A stretch of 8,606 nt of DNA from Scybalousia_A sp964639765 (GCA_964639765.1 CAZXEN010000047.1:1-8606); one strand, 5' to 3'. Numbered from the stretch's first letter, positions 1 to 6,618 are shown. Numbers and translations are program-made. The notes: a model not told the origin generated them from the sequence alone.

Positions 1-31
1 AACACTATTTTTTATAAGTTTTTTCACAAAA

Positions 32-66
32 TATGCATCACAGAACAAAAAAAAATTATACTTTTG
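32..66 (+). promoter_or_regulatory. Probable promoter of the ferredoxin gene
   Basis: TACTTTTG at 59-66 matches the Bacteroidota -7 consensus TAnnTTTG exactly. The -33 element is poor: the best candidate is TATG at 32-35, with a 23-base spacer. An A-tract (47-55) ends three bases before the -7 box. The -7 box lies within a 14-base perfect palindrome (60-73). The box is 35 bases upstream of the ferredoxin start codon, so the leader would be about 30 bases. The call rests on the -7 match and position. Confidence 0.5.
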
Positions 67-73
67 CAAAAGT
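60..73. repeat. 14-base perfect palindrome over the ferredoxin -7 box
   Basis: ACTTTTGCAAAAGT reads the same on both strands and covers most of the predicted -7 box (59-66) and the bases after it. Part of it (TTTTGCA) is explained by the promoter consensus. It could be an operator for a dimeric regulator, or chance in AT-rich DNA. Confidence 0.4.
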
Positions 74-101
74 TATTAACCTTTTTAAATTTTAAAGAAA
101 A

Positions 102-272
102 ATGGCATACAAAATTTCAGACAGTTGTGCAGCTTGTGGTACTTGCATTGATGAATGTCCTTCTCAGGCAATATCTGAGGGTTCTATCTATGTAATTGAT
201 CCAGACAAATGTGTTGATTGCGGAACTTGTGCAGATGTTTGTCCAATGGAAGCAATTCACCCAGAAGACTAA
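102..272 (+). CDS. 2[4Fe-4S] bacterial-type ferredoxin, 56 residues
   Basis: This small gene encodes a cytoplasmic electron carrier of the clostridial-type 2[4Fe-4S] ferredoxin family. Two CxxCxxCxxxCP motifs are visible: Cys9, 12, 15 and 19 followed by Pro20, and Cys37, 40, 43 and 47 followed by Pro48. In this family the first three cysteines of each motif bind one cluster together with the last cysteine of the other motif. The 56-residue length is typical. The start MAYKIS is the usual N-terminus of the family, and the ATG follows an A-rich leader with no Shine-Dalgarno sequence, as expected in Bacteroidota. Such ferredoxins serve enzymes such as pyruvate:ferredoxin oxidoreductase and hydrogenases, which suggests an anaerobic or fermentative lifestyle. 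The partner enzyme cannot be inferred, because no redox enzyme is encoded nearby. A terminator-like hairpin follows 35 bases after the stop. Confidence 0.95.
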   Translation: MAYKISDSCAACGTCIDECPSQAISEGSIYVIDPDKCVDCGTCADVCPMEAIHPED

Positions 273-306
273 GAAGCACATTAAAGAAAACAATTAAATT
301 GAATAA

Positions 307-345
307 GCCCTGCGAAATGGTTGTTGTTTGCAGGGTATTTTTATT
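307..345 (+). terminator. Rho-independent terminator-like hairpin after the ferredoxin gene
   Basis: GCCCTGC (307-313) pairs with GCAGGGT (330-336): six Watson-Crick pairs plus one G-T pair, across a 16-base loop, followed by the T-rich run TATTTTTATT (336-345). It lies between the ferredoxin stop (272) and the next start codon (362). It probably ends the ferredoxin transcript. Since no clear promoter fits in the bases after it, it may be leaky and pass some transcription to the next gene. Confidence 0.7.
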
Positions 346-361
346 ATAAACAAGTAACATT

Positions 362-1018
362 ATGGATACACAAGAACTTGGAAAACAAATCCACAGCAAG
401 ACTCTACTCTTGGACAAGGTAATTGAGAATACAAAAAATGCTTTTTCTCTTTTCCGCTCCTGCTCCGAAGAAATCATAAACACTCTTTCAATAGAATACC
501 CGAAGGAATTTGTTTTCACCGATAAGAATGAAAGGGAATTTGAAATACGTTTTGGTTCCGATATACTTGCCTTTATGATGCATACCAACGTTTTTGAATT
601 TTCAAGATACCACGAAGTTATGCGTTTGCCTTATATTCAACAGGACAAACAAAGATCTTTTAGCGGTGTTATACATATATATAATTTCCTTACAGATTCG
701 TTTGACTACAACAGGGATTACGACAGAGGCTACCTTATTGGCAGAGTTTTCATAAACAAAGAAAATCACTACTTCATAGAAGGTAAAAGAGAGGTAGGAA
801 TGCTGTATTCCAATTTCAATACTTCTATATTGAATAAGGAGTCAGCAGAAAATATCATCAAATCCTCCATGGAGTATGCAAACAACTTTGACTTGCTGAC
901 ACCACCTTTTGATGAAGTAAAAGAAATAACTGTTGAAGAAATCAAATACCATGCTACTTCCAAGAGACTATTTACTGCAAAAAGACTAGGTTTTGAATTT
1001 CAACAAGATAAAGAATAA
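362..1018 (+). CDS. Conserved-looking hypothetical protein, 218 residues, cytoplasmic
   Basis: I do not recognise a named domain. The protein has no signal peptide or membrane segment, so it is probably cytoplasmic. Residues 1-45 read as amphipathic helix with heptad-like hydrophobics, possibly a short coiled coil. Residues 48-145 read as mostly beta structure, including an acidic, tyrosine-rich stretch (about 112-124) before a strand around GYLIGRVFI. The C-terminus (about 155-210) is again helical and ends in a basic, charged tail. The overall helix-beta-helix plan suggests a globular, possibly oligomeric protein, but gives no catalytic motif. The ATG at 362 is preceded by an A-rich leader and gives a natural N-terminus. 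It follows the ferredoxin gene with a terminator-like hairpin between, so co-expression with the ferredoxin is possible but not shown. It is unlikely to be spurious: it is long, has normal composition and fills the gap between genes on the same strand. Confidence 0.8.
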   Translation: MDTQELGKQIHSKTLLLDKVIENTKNAFSLFRSCSEEIINTLSIEYPKEFVFTDKNEREFEIRFGSDILAFMMHTNVFEFSRYHEVMRLPYIQQDKQRSFSGVIHIYNFLTDSFDYNRDYDRGYLIGRVFINKENHYFIEGKREVGMLYSNFNTSILNKESAENIIKSSMEYANNFDLLTPPFDEVKEITVEEIKYHATSKRLFTAKRLGFEFQQDKE

Positions 1019-1020
1019 AT

Positions 1021-1042
1021 AGAAAATAAATTTCTTTTTTTT
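1021..1042 (+). terminator. Weak AT-only terminator candidate
   Basis: AGAAA (1021-1025) can pair with TTTCT (1031-1035) across a five-base loop, followed by a T-run to 1042, directly after the stop of the 218-residue gene. The stem is short and almost all A-T, so it may not terminate efficiently. An overlapping alternative hairpin pairs CTTTTTT (1034-1040) with AAAAAAG (1046-1052). Confidence 0.3.
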
Positions 1043-1073
1043 ATCAAAAAAGTTTGGTAGTAATCAAAAAAGT
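1043..1073 (+). repeat. Direct repeat of 11 bases at the tRNA-Glu promoter
   Basis: ATCAAAAAAGT occurs at 1043-1053 and again at 1063-1073, start to start exactly 20 bases apart, which is close to two helical turns. The first copy overlaps the -33 TTTG by one base and the second fills the spacer just before the -7 box. This places phased A-tracts across the promoter, which would bend the DNA. Confidence 0.6.
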
Positions 1074-1083
1074 AGTAATTTTG
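1053..1083 (+). promoter_or_regulatory. Promoter of tRNA-Glu, probably also driving rpsT
   Basis: TTTG at 1053-1056 and TAATTTTG at 1076-1083 match both elements of the Bacteroidota housekeeping promoter (TTTG, then TAnnTTTG) with a 19-base spacer. Transcription should begin a few bases after 1083, giving a short 5' leader before the tRNA starts at 1111. No TAnnTTTG box is present between the tRNA and rpsT. Confidence 0.8.
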
Positions 1084-1110
1084 CAACTCCAAAACGGATA
1101 AAACTACGAT

Positions 1111-1185
1111 GCCCCGTTCGTCTAGTTGGTCCAGGACGCCAGATTTTCATTCTGGAAATCAGGGGTTCAAATCCCCTACGGGGTA
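1111..1185 (+). tRNA. tRNA-Glu, anticodon TTC
   Basis: The 75-base gene folds as a full cloverleaf. The acceptor stem is GCCCCGT (1111-1117) with ACGGGGT (1178-1184), including a G-T pair at the first position, and A1185 is the discriminator base. The anticodon arm pairs CCAGA (1139-1143) with TCTGG (1151-1155) around TTTTCAT, which places anticodon TTC at 1146-1148, read as glutamate. The T arm pairs AGGGG with CCCCT around TTCAAAT. The 3' CCA is not encoded, so it must be added by CCA-adding enzyme. Six Ts follow at 1187-1192. Glu-tRNA is also the precursor for tetrapyrrole synthesis by the C5 route in bacteria, but its position here near hemD is probably chance. Confidence 0.97.
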
Positions 1186-1242
1186 CTTTTTTATAATAAA
1201 GTGCTAGAAGCAATAACTGAAAAAGAAAGAGAATAAAAGAAT

Positions 1243-1494
1243 ATGGCAAATCATAGAAGTGCATTAAAAAGAATTCGTCAAAGCGAAAAAAGAAAATTGT
1301 ACAATCGTTACTATAGCAAAACGATGAGACATGCTTTGAGAGATTTTAGAGCTTTAACTGACAAGAAAGAGGCAGAAGAAAGATTACCTAAGATGATATC
1401 TTGTATAGACAAATTAGCTCAAAAGGGTATTATCCACAAGAATAAAGCTGCTAACCTTAAGTCAAAATGTGCAAAACGAGTTGCAACTCTTTAG
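1243..1494 (+). CDS. rpsT: 30S ribosomal protein bS20
   Basis: The 83-residue product is ribosomal protein bS20, which binds 16S rRNA and is needed for assembly of the 30S subunit body. The sequence starts MANHRSALKRIRQSEKR, the family's hallmark N-terminus, and remains very basic and helical, with the usual late segment GIIHKNKAANLKSK (residues 63-76), which closely matches the conserved GxIHKNKAAR-type motif. The length is normal for bS20. The ATG at 1243 starts the conserved MANH, and the leader is A/G-rich without a canonical Shine-Dalgarno sequence. The gene begins 57 bases after the tRNA-Glu gene, with no recognisable promoter between them, so it is probably transcribed from the tRNA promoter and released by tRNA processing. 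A strong intrinsic terminator follows. Confidence 0.97.
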   Translation: MANHRSALKRIRQSEKRKLYNRYYSKTMRHALRDFRALTDKKEAEERLPKMISCIDKLAQKGIIHKNKAANLKSKCAKRVATL

Positions 1495-1528
1495 TACGTA
1501 GAGTTAGGAAAGATACAATAAAAGACTT

Positions 1529-1562
1529 AAACTCCGCTTATGTAACACAGGCGGGGTTTTTT
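1529..1562 (+). terminator. Intrinsic terminator after rpsT
   Basis: AAACTCCGC (1529-1537) pairs with GCGGGGTTT (1551-1559), with one T-G pair, across a 13-base loop. The run of Ts (1557-1562) overlaps the end of the stem. It follows the rpsT stop by about 35 bases and separates the tRNA-rpsT unit from tatD. Confidence 0.88.
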
Positions 1563-1599
1563 GGTATATAATAAAATTTGATTCCAATCTTTCAACTTT

Positions 1600-2370
1600 A
1601 TGTTTATAGATACACACTCCCATATATATTCAGAAGAATTTGACAACGATGTCTTGGAAGTAATTCAAAGGGCAAAAGACAAAAATGTCAATAAGATTCT
1701 TCTTCCAAACATAGACAATGAATCCATCGGGAGAGTTTTCACCTTGACAAGCCAGCACAAAGAAACGCTGGAGGCTATGATGGGATTGTATCCTGGTTCT
1801 GTCACAGCGGAAGTAGAGAAACAACTGTCAGAAATATTTCCTTTTGTTCAAAGAAAAGATGTCATTGCAATAGGAGAAATAGGTTTGGACTTCTATTGGG
1901 ACAGAGATTTCTATGAACAACAAATCTTTGCCTTCAACAGACAGCTTCAGTGGAGCAAAGACTTGGACAACAAACCTCTTTCCATTCATTGCAGAAAAGC
2001 TTTTGATGAGATACTTCTTTGTCTTAAAAAAGACGGAAGAAAAAAGTTTAACGGTGTTTTTCATTGCTTTGGAGGCGACCTTAGACAAGCAGAAAAAGTA
2101 ATAGAAATGGGGTTCTACTTAGGCATAGGAGGAGTACTTACTTTCAAAAATGCACATCTTGCAGAAGTTGTCAAAGAAATACCCTTAAACAATATTGTAC
2201 TGGAAACAGATGCTCCTTATTTAACACCGGTTCCTTTTAGAGGCAAGAGAAACGAGCCTTCCTATCTCCCTATAATTGCACAAAAAATATCAGAAATAAA
2301 AAGCTGTTCCTTGGAAGAAGTTGAAGAATATACAAGCAACAATGCTAAAACGATATTCAACATAGATTAG
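1600..2370 (+). CDS. TatD-family metal-dependent hydrolase (putative DNase)
   Basis: The 256-residue product belongs to the TatD/YcfH/YabD family of amidohydrolase-fold, metal-dependent nucleases. The metal ligands are all visible: HxH at His6 and His8 in FIDTHSH, Glu93 in GEIGLDFYW, His130 in SIHCRKAF, His155 in FHCFGG and Asp204 in ETDAPYLTP. Length and motif order are normal. Residues 62-65 read GLYP, where the family usually has GxHP, so a conserved His is replaced by Tyr64. Family members act as 3'-5' exonucleases on DNA and some have D-aminoacyl-tRNA or repair roles; the substrate here is not known. The start at 1600 begins the conserved MFIDTHSH and no upstream start fits better. The gene follows the rpsT terminator by less than 40 bases and no good promoter was found there. 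Its stop is one base before the next start codon, which indicates an operon. I leave the symbol empty because several paralogues share this family. Confidence 0.93.
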   Translation: MFIDTHSHIYSEEFDNDVLEVIQRAKDKNVNKILLPNIDNESIGRVFTLTSQHKETLEAMMGLYPGSVTAEVEKQLSEIFPFVQRKDVIAIGEIGLDFYWDRDFYEQQIFAFNRQLQWSKDLDNKPLSIHCRKAFDEILLCLKKDGRKKFNGVFHCFGGDLRQAEKVIEMGFYLGIGGVLTFKNAHLAEVVKEIPLNNIVLETDAPYLTPVPFRGKRNEPSYLPIIAQKISEIKSCSLEEVEEYTSNNAKTIFNID

Positions 2371-2371
2371 A

Positions 2372-5300
2372 ATGCAAAAAAACAAAATTATATACTTTAT
2401 CATACTAATCTCTCTGTCTATTTACTCCAATGGACAGAACAATTTCTCATATAAATTCACTGACAACAAACTCCAGATTTCTAAATCCTTTGAAATATTT
2501 GACACAACAAAAGTCTCAGTAAACAACAACGAATACTATATAATAGATATGGGGGAAGAGGTTTCCTGTTCTCAGCAAGCAGGTCTGCCATCTTTGCCTC
2601 AATATGTTTTACTTGTCAATCTTCCAACAGACAAACAGATAAGCATTGAAGAAAAAATCATAGAAACAGAAAGAATACAACTAAACAAAGATATAAAAGT
2701 AATTCCCAAGCAAGCTTCCCATACAAAAAACACTGCTGAGTTCCCTTTTATAATAAACGAAAAACATTACCAGACAAATTCTTTTTATCCTGAGTCGCTT
2801 GTTTCAATCAAAAACGAGGGAATGTTTCTTGGTCAGAACCTGTCTGCTATTGTTATCTCTCCAATAAAGTACAATCCAAGACAAAATATTATAGAACTTA
2901 TCCGCAAGATAGAAATAGAAATAAGTTTTTCTGACTCTGAAGAAGGGCAAAAAGACTTTATCAACAACAAAGCAAGCAAAGTATCACAAGAATTTTTTGC
3001 CCACAACATCATTCAAAACAAATCTTCTTTTGATACTTCTCTTGACAATATTCCTTATACTTTGGTAATCCTGTCACCTGAGAATTATTCTCAGACTCTT
3101 AAGCCTTTTATATCATGGAAAAAGAAACAAGGTTTCAATGTTATCCCTTTATATATAGATGAAACTTTTTCCAATCCCAACGAAATAAAAAACAATCTGA
3201 AATACATTTACGAAGACAACGAAAGGCATTTTGACTATTTGCTTATTTGCGGAGATGTTGAACAAATACCGTCTTTTATTGTGAATAGTGAATTTGCTGA
3301 TGATGGAATACATTATACCGATTTATATTATGCAGACTACACTTCTGATGCTTTGGCAGATGTTTTATACGGCAGAATTTCTGCAAGGGACACTTCAGAA
3401 CTAAGGAATATTCTTGACAAAACCATCAATTATGAAAGCTATAATTTCCCTGATGACAACTTTTTGGACAAAAGTCTTTTAGTTGCAGGACATACAAGTC
3501 AAGCTTCAGAAAAAACAATGACCAATGGACAATTAAATTACGCCAAGCAATATCTTGCTTTGTTCTCTGACACGTCTGTATATTACAATTCCCAATCCTC
3601 AGAACAAATCAACAACATAAAAACAGATATAAACAACGGAAATGCTTGGATAAACTATACTGCCCACTGCAACGAAATCGGTTGGCTAAACCCTTCTATT
3701 GACACATGCTTCACAAACTCCATGAACAACACAGAAAAGTATGGATTGTTTATTAACAACTGCTGCTTAGCTGGCAGATACGACTATGAAGAGTGTTTTT
3801 CTGAAAACCTTATCAGACAAAACAACAAAGGAGCTGTTGCTTCCATAGGTGCAAGCGACTATACTATGTGGGAAGAGGATTATTATTGGTCTGTAGGTTT
3901 TAAGAATATTTCTCTTAACCCTACATACAATGCAAACAAACTTGGTGTTTATGATAAATTCTTTCACACACACAATGAAGCTTTAACACAACATGCTATC
4001 ACTTTGGGACAAATGCTTTCTGCTGGTGTTTTGTCTGTTCTGCAAAGCAATTCTCCTTATTACAGTTATTATTCAGAGATATACAATCTTCAAGGAGACC
4101 CTACTCTTGTTGCATACACAGGAAAAGGCAGAACAATTCTTTCAGATTATCCTGACTCTGTTTGTGTAGGAACTCAGGTTTTGTCATTTAATACAGAACC
4201 ATATGCTTATATATGTCTTTCCAGACAAGACAGTATTGTTGCTATTGCAAAAGCAAACGATGTTGGTGCAGCAAATATTGATATTTCTCAAATATCAGAA
4301 CCATGCACTTTAGATATAGTTATTTCTGCTCAATTTTGTTGTCCTACAATTGACTCTATTTCTTTTGTTGCTCCTGAAAACGGATATATATCTGTATCCG
4401 ATATTCAATTTATAAACTCTTCTGGAGAACAGGTAGCCAGATTAGAAGACAACACGCCCTACACTATTAACCTAAAACTAAAAAACATTGGAAAAGAAAC
4501 TTTCTTTTTTAATCAGAGCTCTCTACAACTTTTCTCCAACGACAGCAATATAATCATGCAGGACAGTGTTCATAACCTATATTCACTAAACCCTAACGAA
4601 GAAACAAATATCCTTTCTGCTTTCTCTCTAAAAACCATTCCAGCCATCAAAGACAAAAAGAAAATAAACTTGTCTATCCTTATAAACAAAAACGACAACA
4701 CTCAAAGAGAACACAGACTTTCTATTCTCTCTCAAGCACCAGATTTAAATATAGATGATTTTTATCTACACTTTACAAACTCAGACACTGTAGAATTAGG
4801 ATTTTCTTTATTCAACAACGGTTCTTTAGCCAGCAATAACGGATTTGTTGAAATAAGTCTATTAGACACTTCTCTTGCCATACAGCCGATACTTCCAAAG
4901 GATTGGCTTCCGATAAAGTTTTATTTAAATCCTCTTTTATATACTGATTCTATTGTTTTCAACGTTATATACAAAGCAGGCTCTTATATTGTTTCAAAAA
5001 TATTTTGCATTGCAATGAATGGTAATATAGAAAACTTTGAAAACGATATTTTCTCTTCTTTGTCTTGGGAAAACAATGAACAAAAACCATGGGTTATTGA
5101 CTCTTCCTTTTCTCATAGCGGAAAATATTCTTTTCGTTCTTTTCCTACACTAAAAGAAAGAGAATGTTCATCTTTTTCTATTCTTGTTAACACTTTTATT
5201 GAAGACAGTATAAGTTTCTACACAAAACTTTCATCTGAGACAGACCACGATATTTTCTCTTTTCTTATAGACGGCGTAAATATTTTGGAACTGTCTGGAT

Positions 5301-5710
5301 TTGAAGATTGGTGCTACCAAAGTTTTCCTCTTGCACAAGGATCTCATAAATTAGAATTCTCTTACGCAAAAGATGAATGGGTAAATATTGGTTATGATGC
5401 TGCGTGGATAGATGATATCACTCTCCCTCGCAAAGGATATATTGCCGTAGGCTTGGAAGAAAATCAAGAAAATGCTCCTAAAATATTTCCAAATCCAAGT
5501 TCTTCATACATAAATATAGAAGGAGTATCCCAAAACACAACAATACATATATATGATATAAATGGGAAACTAAGATATTTCTGCACTGTAAATAATGGAC
5601 ACAGCAAACAAATACACACTGCCTTTCTGGAAAACGGTTTTTACACTGTTTCTCTTACGAACAACAACAAAGCTTACTTTACAGAAAAACTCATAATAAA
5701 TAAGATGTAA
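2372..5710 (+). CDS. Gingipain-like C25 cysteine peptidase with T9SS sorting domain
   Basis: This 1112-residue protein is a predicted secreted or surface cysteine peptidase of family C25. A signal peptide (1 to about 21) is followed by a C25-type propeptide (about 50-190, including GLPSLPQ). The catalytic domain spans about 228-583: VILSPENY, DYLLICGDVEQIP (288-300), ADYTSDALADVLYGR (321-335), NYTAHCNE with His432, INNCCLAGRYDYEECF with Cys464 and Cys465, and the closing LQGDPTLV (573-580). His432 to Cys465 is 33 residues, the same as my recollection of RgpB His211 to Cys244, so Cys465 is the likely nucleophile. After it come Ig-like beta regions (about 585-880), a jelly-roll module resembling the cleaved-adhesin/MAM type (about 887-1018), and a type A T9SS sorting domain (about 1030-1112; IFPNPSSSYINI, IHIYDINGK, LENGFYTVSL). 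Oddities are His-Cys instead of His-Gly and the Cys-Cys pair. The T9SS sortase PorU is a relative, but this architecture fits cargo better. Cleavage specificity is unknown. It lies one base from its neighbours on both sides. Confidence 0.9.
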   Translation: MQKNKIIYFIILISLSIYSNGQNNFSYKFTDNKLQISKSFEIFDTTKVSVNNNEYYIIDMGEEVSCSQQAGLPSLPQYVLLVNLPTDKQISIEEKIIETERIQLNKDIKVIPKQASHTKNTAEFPFIINEKHYQTNSFYPESLVSIKNEGMFLGQNLSAIVISPIKYNPRQNIIELIRKIEIEISFSDSEEGQKDFINNKASKVSQEFFAHNIIQNKSSFDTSLDNIPYTLVILSPENYSQTLKPFISWKKKQGFNVIPLYIDETFSNPNEIKNNLKYIYEDNERHFDYLLICGDVEQIPSFIVNSEFADDGIHYTDLYYADYTSDALADVLYGRISARDTSELRNILDKTINYESYNFPDDNFLDKSLLVAGHTSQASEKTMTNGQLNYAKQYLALFSDTSVYYNSQSSEQINNIKTDINNGNAWINYTAHCNEIGWLNPSIDTCFTNSMNNTEKYGLFINNCCLAGRYDYEECFSENLIRQNNKGAVASIGASDYTMWEEDYYWSVGFKNISLNPTYNANKLGVYDKFFHTHNEALTQHAITLGQMLSAGVLSVLQSNSPYYSYYSEIYNLQGDPTLVAYTGKGRTILSDYPDSVCVGTQVLSFNTEPYAYICLSRQDSIVAIAKANDVGAANIDISQISEPCTLDIVISAQFCCPTIDSISFVAPENGYISVSDIQFINSSGEQVARLEDNTPYTINLKLKNIGKETFFFNQSSLQLFSNDSNIIMQDSVHNLYSLNPNEETNILSAFSLKTIPAIKDKKKINLSILINKNDNTQREHRLSILSQAPDLNIDDFYLHFTNSDTVELGFSLFNNGSLASNNGFVEISLLDTSLAIQPILPKDWLPIKFYLNPLLYTDSIVFNVIYKAGSYIVSKIFCIAMNGNIENFENDIFSSLSWENNEQKPWVIDSSFSHSGKYSFRSFPTLKERECSSFSILVNTFIEDSISFYTKLSSETDHDIFSFLIDGVNILELSGFEDWCYQSFPLAQGSHKLEFSYAKDEWVNIGYDAAWIDDITLPRKGYIAVGLEENQENAPKIFPNPSSSYINIEGVSQNTTIHIYDINGKLRYFCTVNNGHSKQIHTAFLENGFYTVSLTNNNKAYFTEKLIINKM

Positions 5711-5711
5711 C

Positions 5712-6608
5712 ATGATTACAGGACAAGATTCAAATATAAACAACCTGACAAACGACAGCCTTTTTGTACCGCTTTATCTGAACAAGAATACTTTTCAAAC
5801 AGATTATGTCTCTGGAGATAATATAGGAGCAACTGATTATATTGTCAGCACTCTGCAAGATTCTTTTCCTCTGCAAAAAAAATCTCTCAGCATATTTACA
5901 GAGAAGTCTCCAGTAATACATAAAAACCTTTCACTTAATCCTAAGGAAAAAGAAAGTTCTAATCTTTGGGTCTTTGGAATATTCTTGGTTGTTGGCACTA
6001 TCTTGGCTCTTTTGATGAGGCTTGCAAGAGCAAATATGACAGAGTTTCTTAGCGGATGTTTCTCCAAAAACCAAGTATCCTTGTCAACAAAAGACGGAGA
6101 AAGAATACATAGTCTGGTTCTTATACCTGTTATATTTGTCTTCTTCCCCATGCTTTCTCTCTTGATACTCTCTCTTTTCAAATACTTTGAATACACTCCT
6201 ACCCTATACAACTATCAGATAAATGGCTATATTCTTTTCTTTGCCGTCTATGTCCTATGTCTTGTGATATATTTTACAAAGATTGCTTTTATAAAATTTT
6301 TTGGCTGGATGTTCAAGTCAAAAAAGATATCCAACTACTATATACAAATACAGTATAATTTCAATTTTCTAATGGGTATTCTTTTGTTTTTACCTATTTT
6401 TTGCTTGGAATACATAGACATCTACTACAAAGAAATCTTTATTTTTATTTCTCTTTTTATTCTTGTAATTCTGATTGTTACACGATTAATAAGGAACTTC
6501 TATGTAATTATTAATTCTTTAAAGTTTTCTCATTTCTATCTTTTTTTCTACCTTTGCACGTTGGAATTGTTACCACTACTATTGATTAGTAAATTTTTAT
6601 TTTTTTAA
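5712..6608 (+). CDS. DUF4271-like integral membrane protein
   Basis: The 298-residue product has a soluble N-terminal region (1 to about 83) followed by about six predicted membrane helices: roughly 85-103, 135-156, 171-192, 218-236, 242-260 and 273-297. The layout and the position directly before hemD match the Bacteroidota DUF4271 family as I know it; the family's function is not established. The N-terminal region has no signal peptide and ends in a charged segment (NPKEKESSN) just before the first helix. The ATG follows the peptidase stop by one base (TAA, C, ATG), which suggests translational coupling, and hemD starts 10 bases after its stop. The link with hemD is conserved in my recollection, so a role connected with tetrapyrroles or simply with the membrane is possible, but this is inference. 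The codon composition is T-rich because of the hydrophobic residues. Confidence 0.8.
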   Translation: MITGQDSNINNLTNDSLFVPLYLNKNTFQTDYVSGDNIGATDYIVSTLQDSFPLQKKSLSIFTEKSPVIHKNLSLNPKEKESSNLWVFGIFLVVGTILALLMRLARANMTEFLSGCFSKNQVSLSTKDGERIHSLVLIPVIFVFFPMLSLLILSLFKYFEYTPTLYNYQINGYILFFAVYVLCLVIYFTKIAFIKFFGWMFKSKKISNYYIQIQYNFNFLMGILLFLPIFCLEYIDIYYKEIFIFISLFILVILIVTRLIRNFYVIINSLKFSHFYLFFYLCTLELLPLLLISKFLFF

Positions 6609-6618
6609 GATTAAAACA

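Noticed and set aside
184..588. Minus-strand open frame of 134 codons
   Set aside because: It crosses the end of the ferredoxin gene, the terminator and the start of the 218-residue gene. It has no family resemblance and is a shadow of coding sequence.
671..690. Run of TA-rich repeats (ATATATATA)
   Set aside because: Short, within a coding frame and expected in AT-rich DNA.
1064..1264. Minus-strand open frame over the tRNA region
   Set aside because: Part of its product is the reverse complement of tRNA-Glu, a well-known false ORF type.
1570..1580. AATAAAATTTG before tatD, repeated at 7395-7405 before rnpA, as a shared promoter box
   Set aside because: The match to TAnnTTTG has one base too many, and no TTTG lies at the right distance upstream in either case.
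2372..5710. Identity as the T9SS sortase PorU
   Set aside because: Size and C25 domain are similar, but a gingipain-type propeptide, a jelly-roll module and a canonical type A sorting tail fit a T9SS cargo peptidase better. porV, the usual neighbour of porU, is not present.
5837..6211. Minus-strand open frame of 124 codons inside the DUF4271-like gene
   Set aside because: It lies opposite a well-supported membrane protein gene and shows no recognisable domain or promoter.
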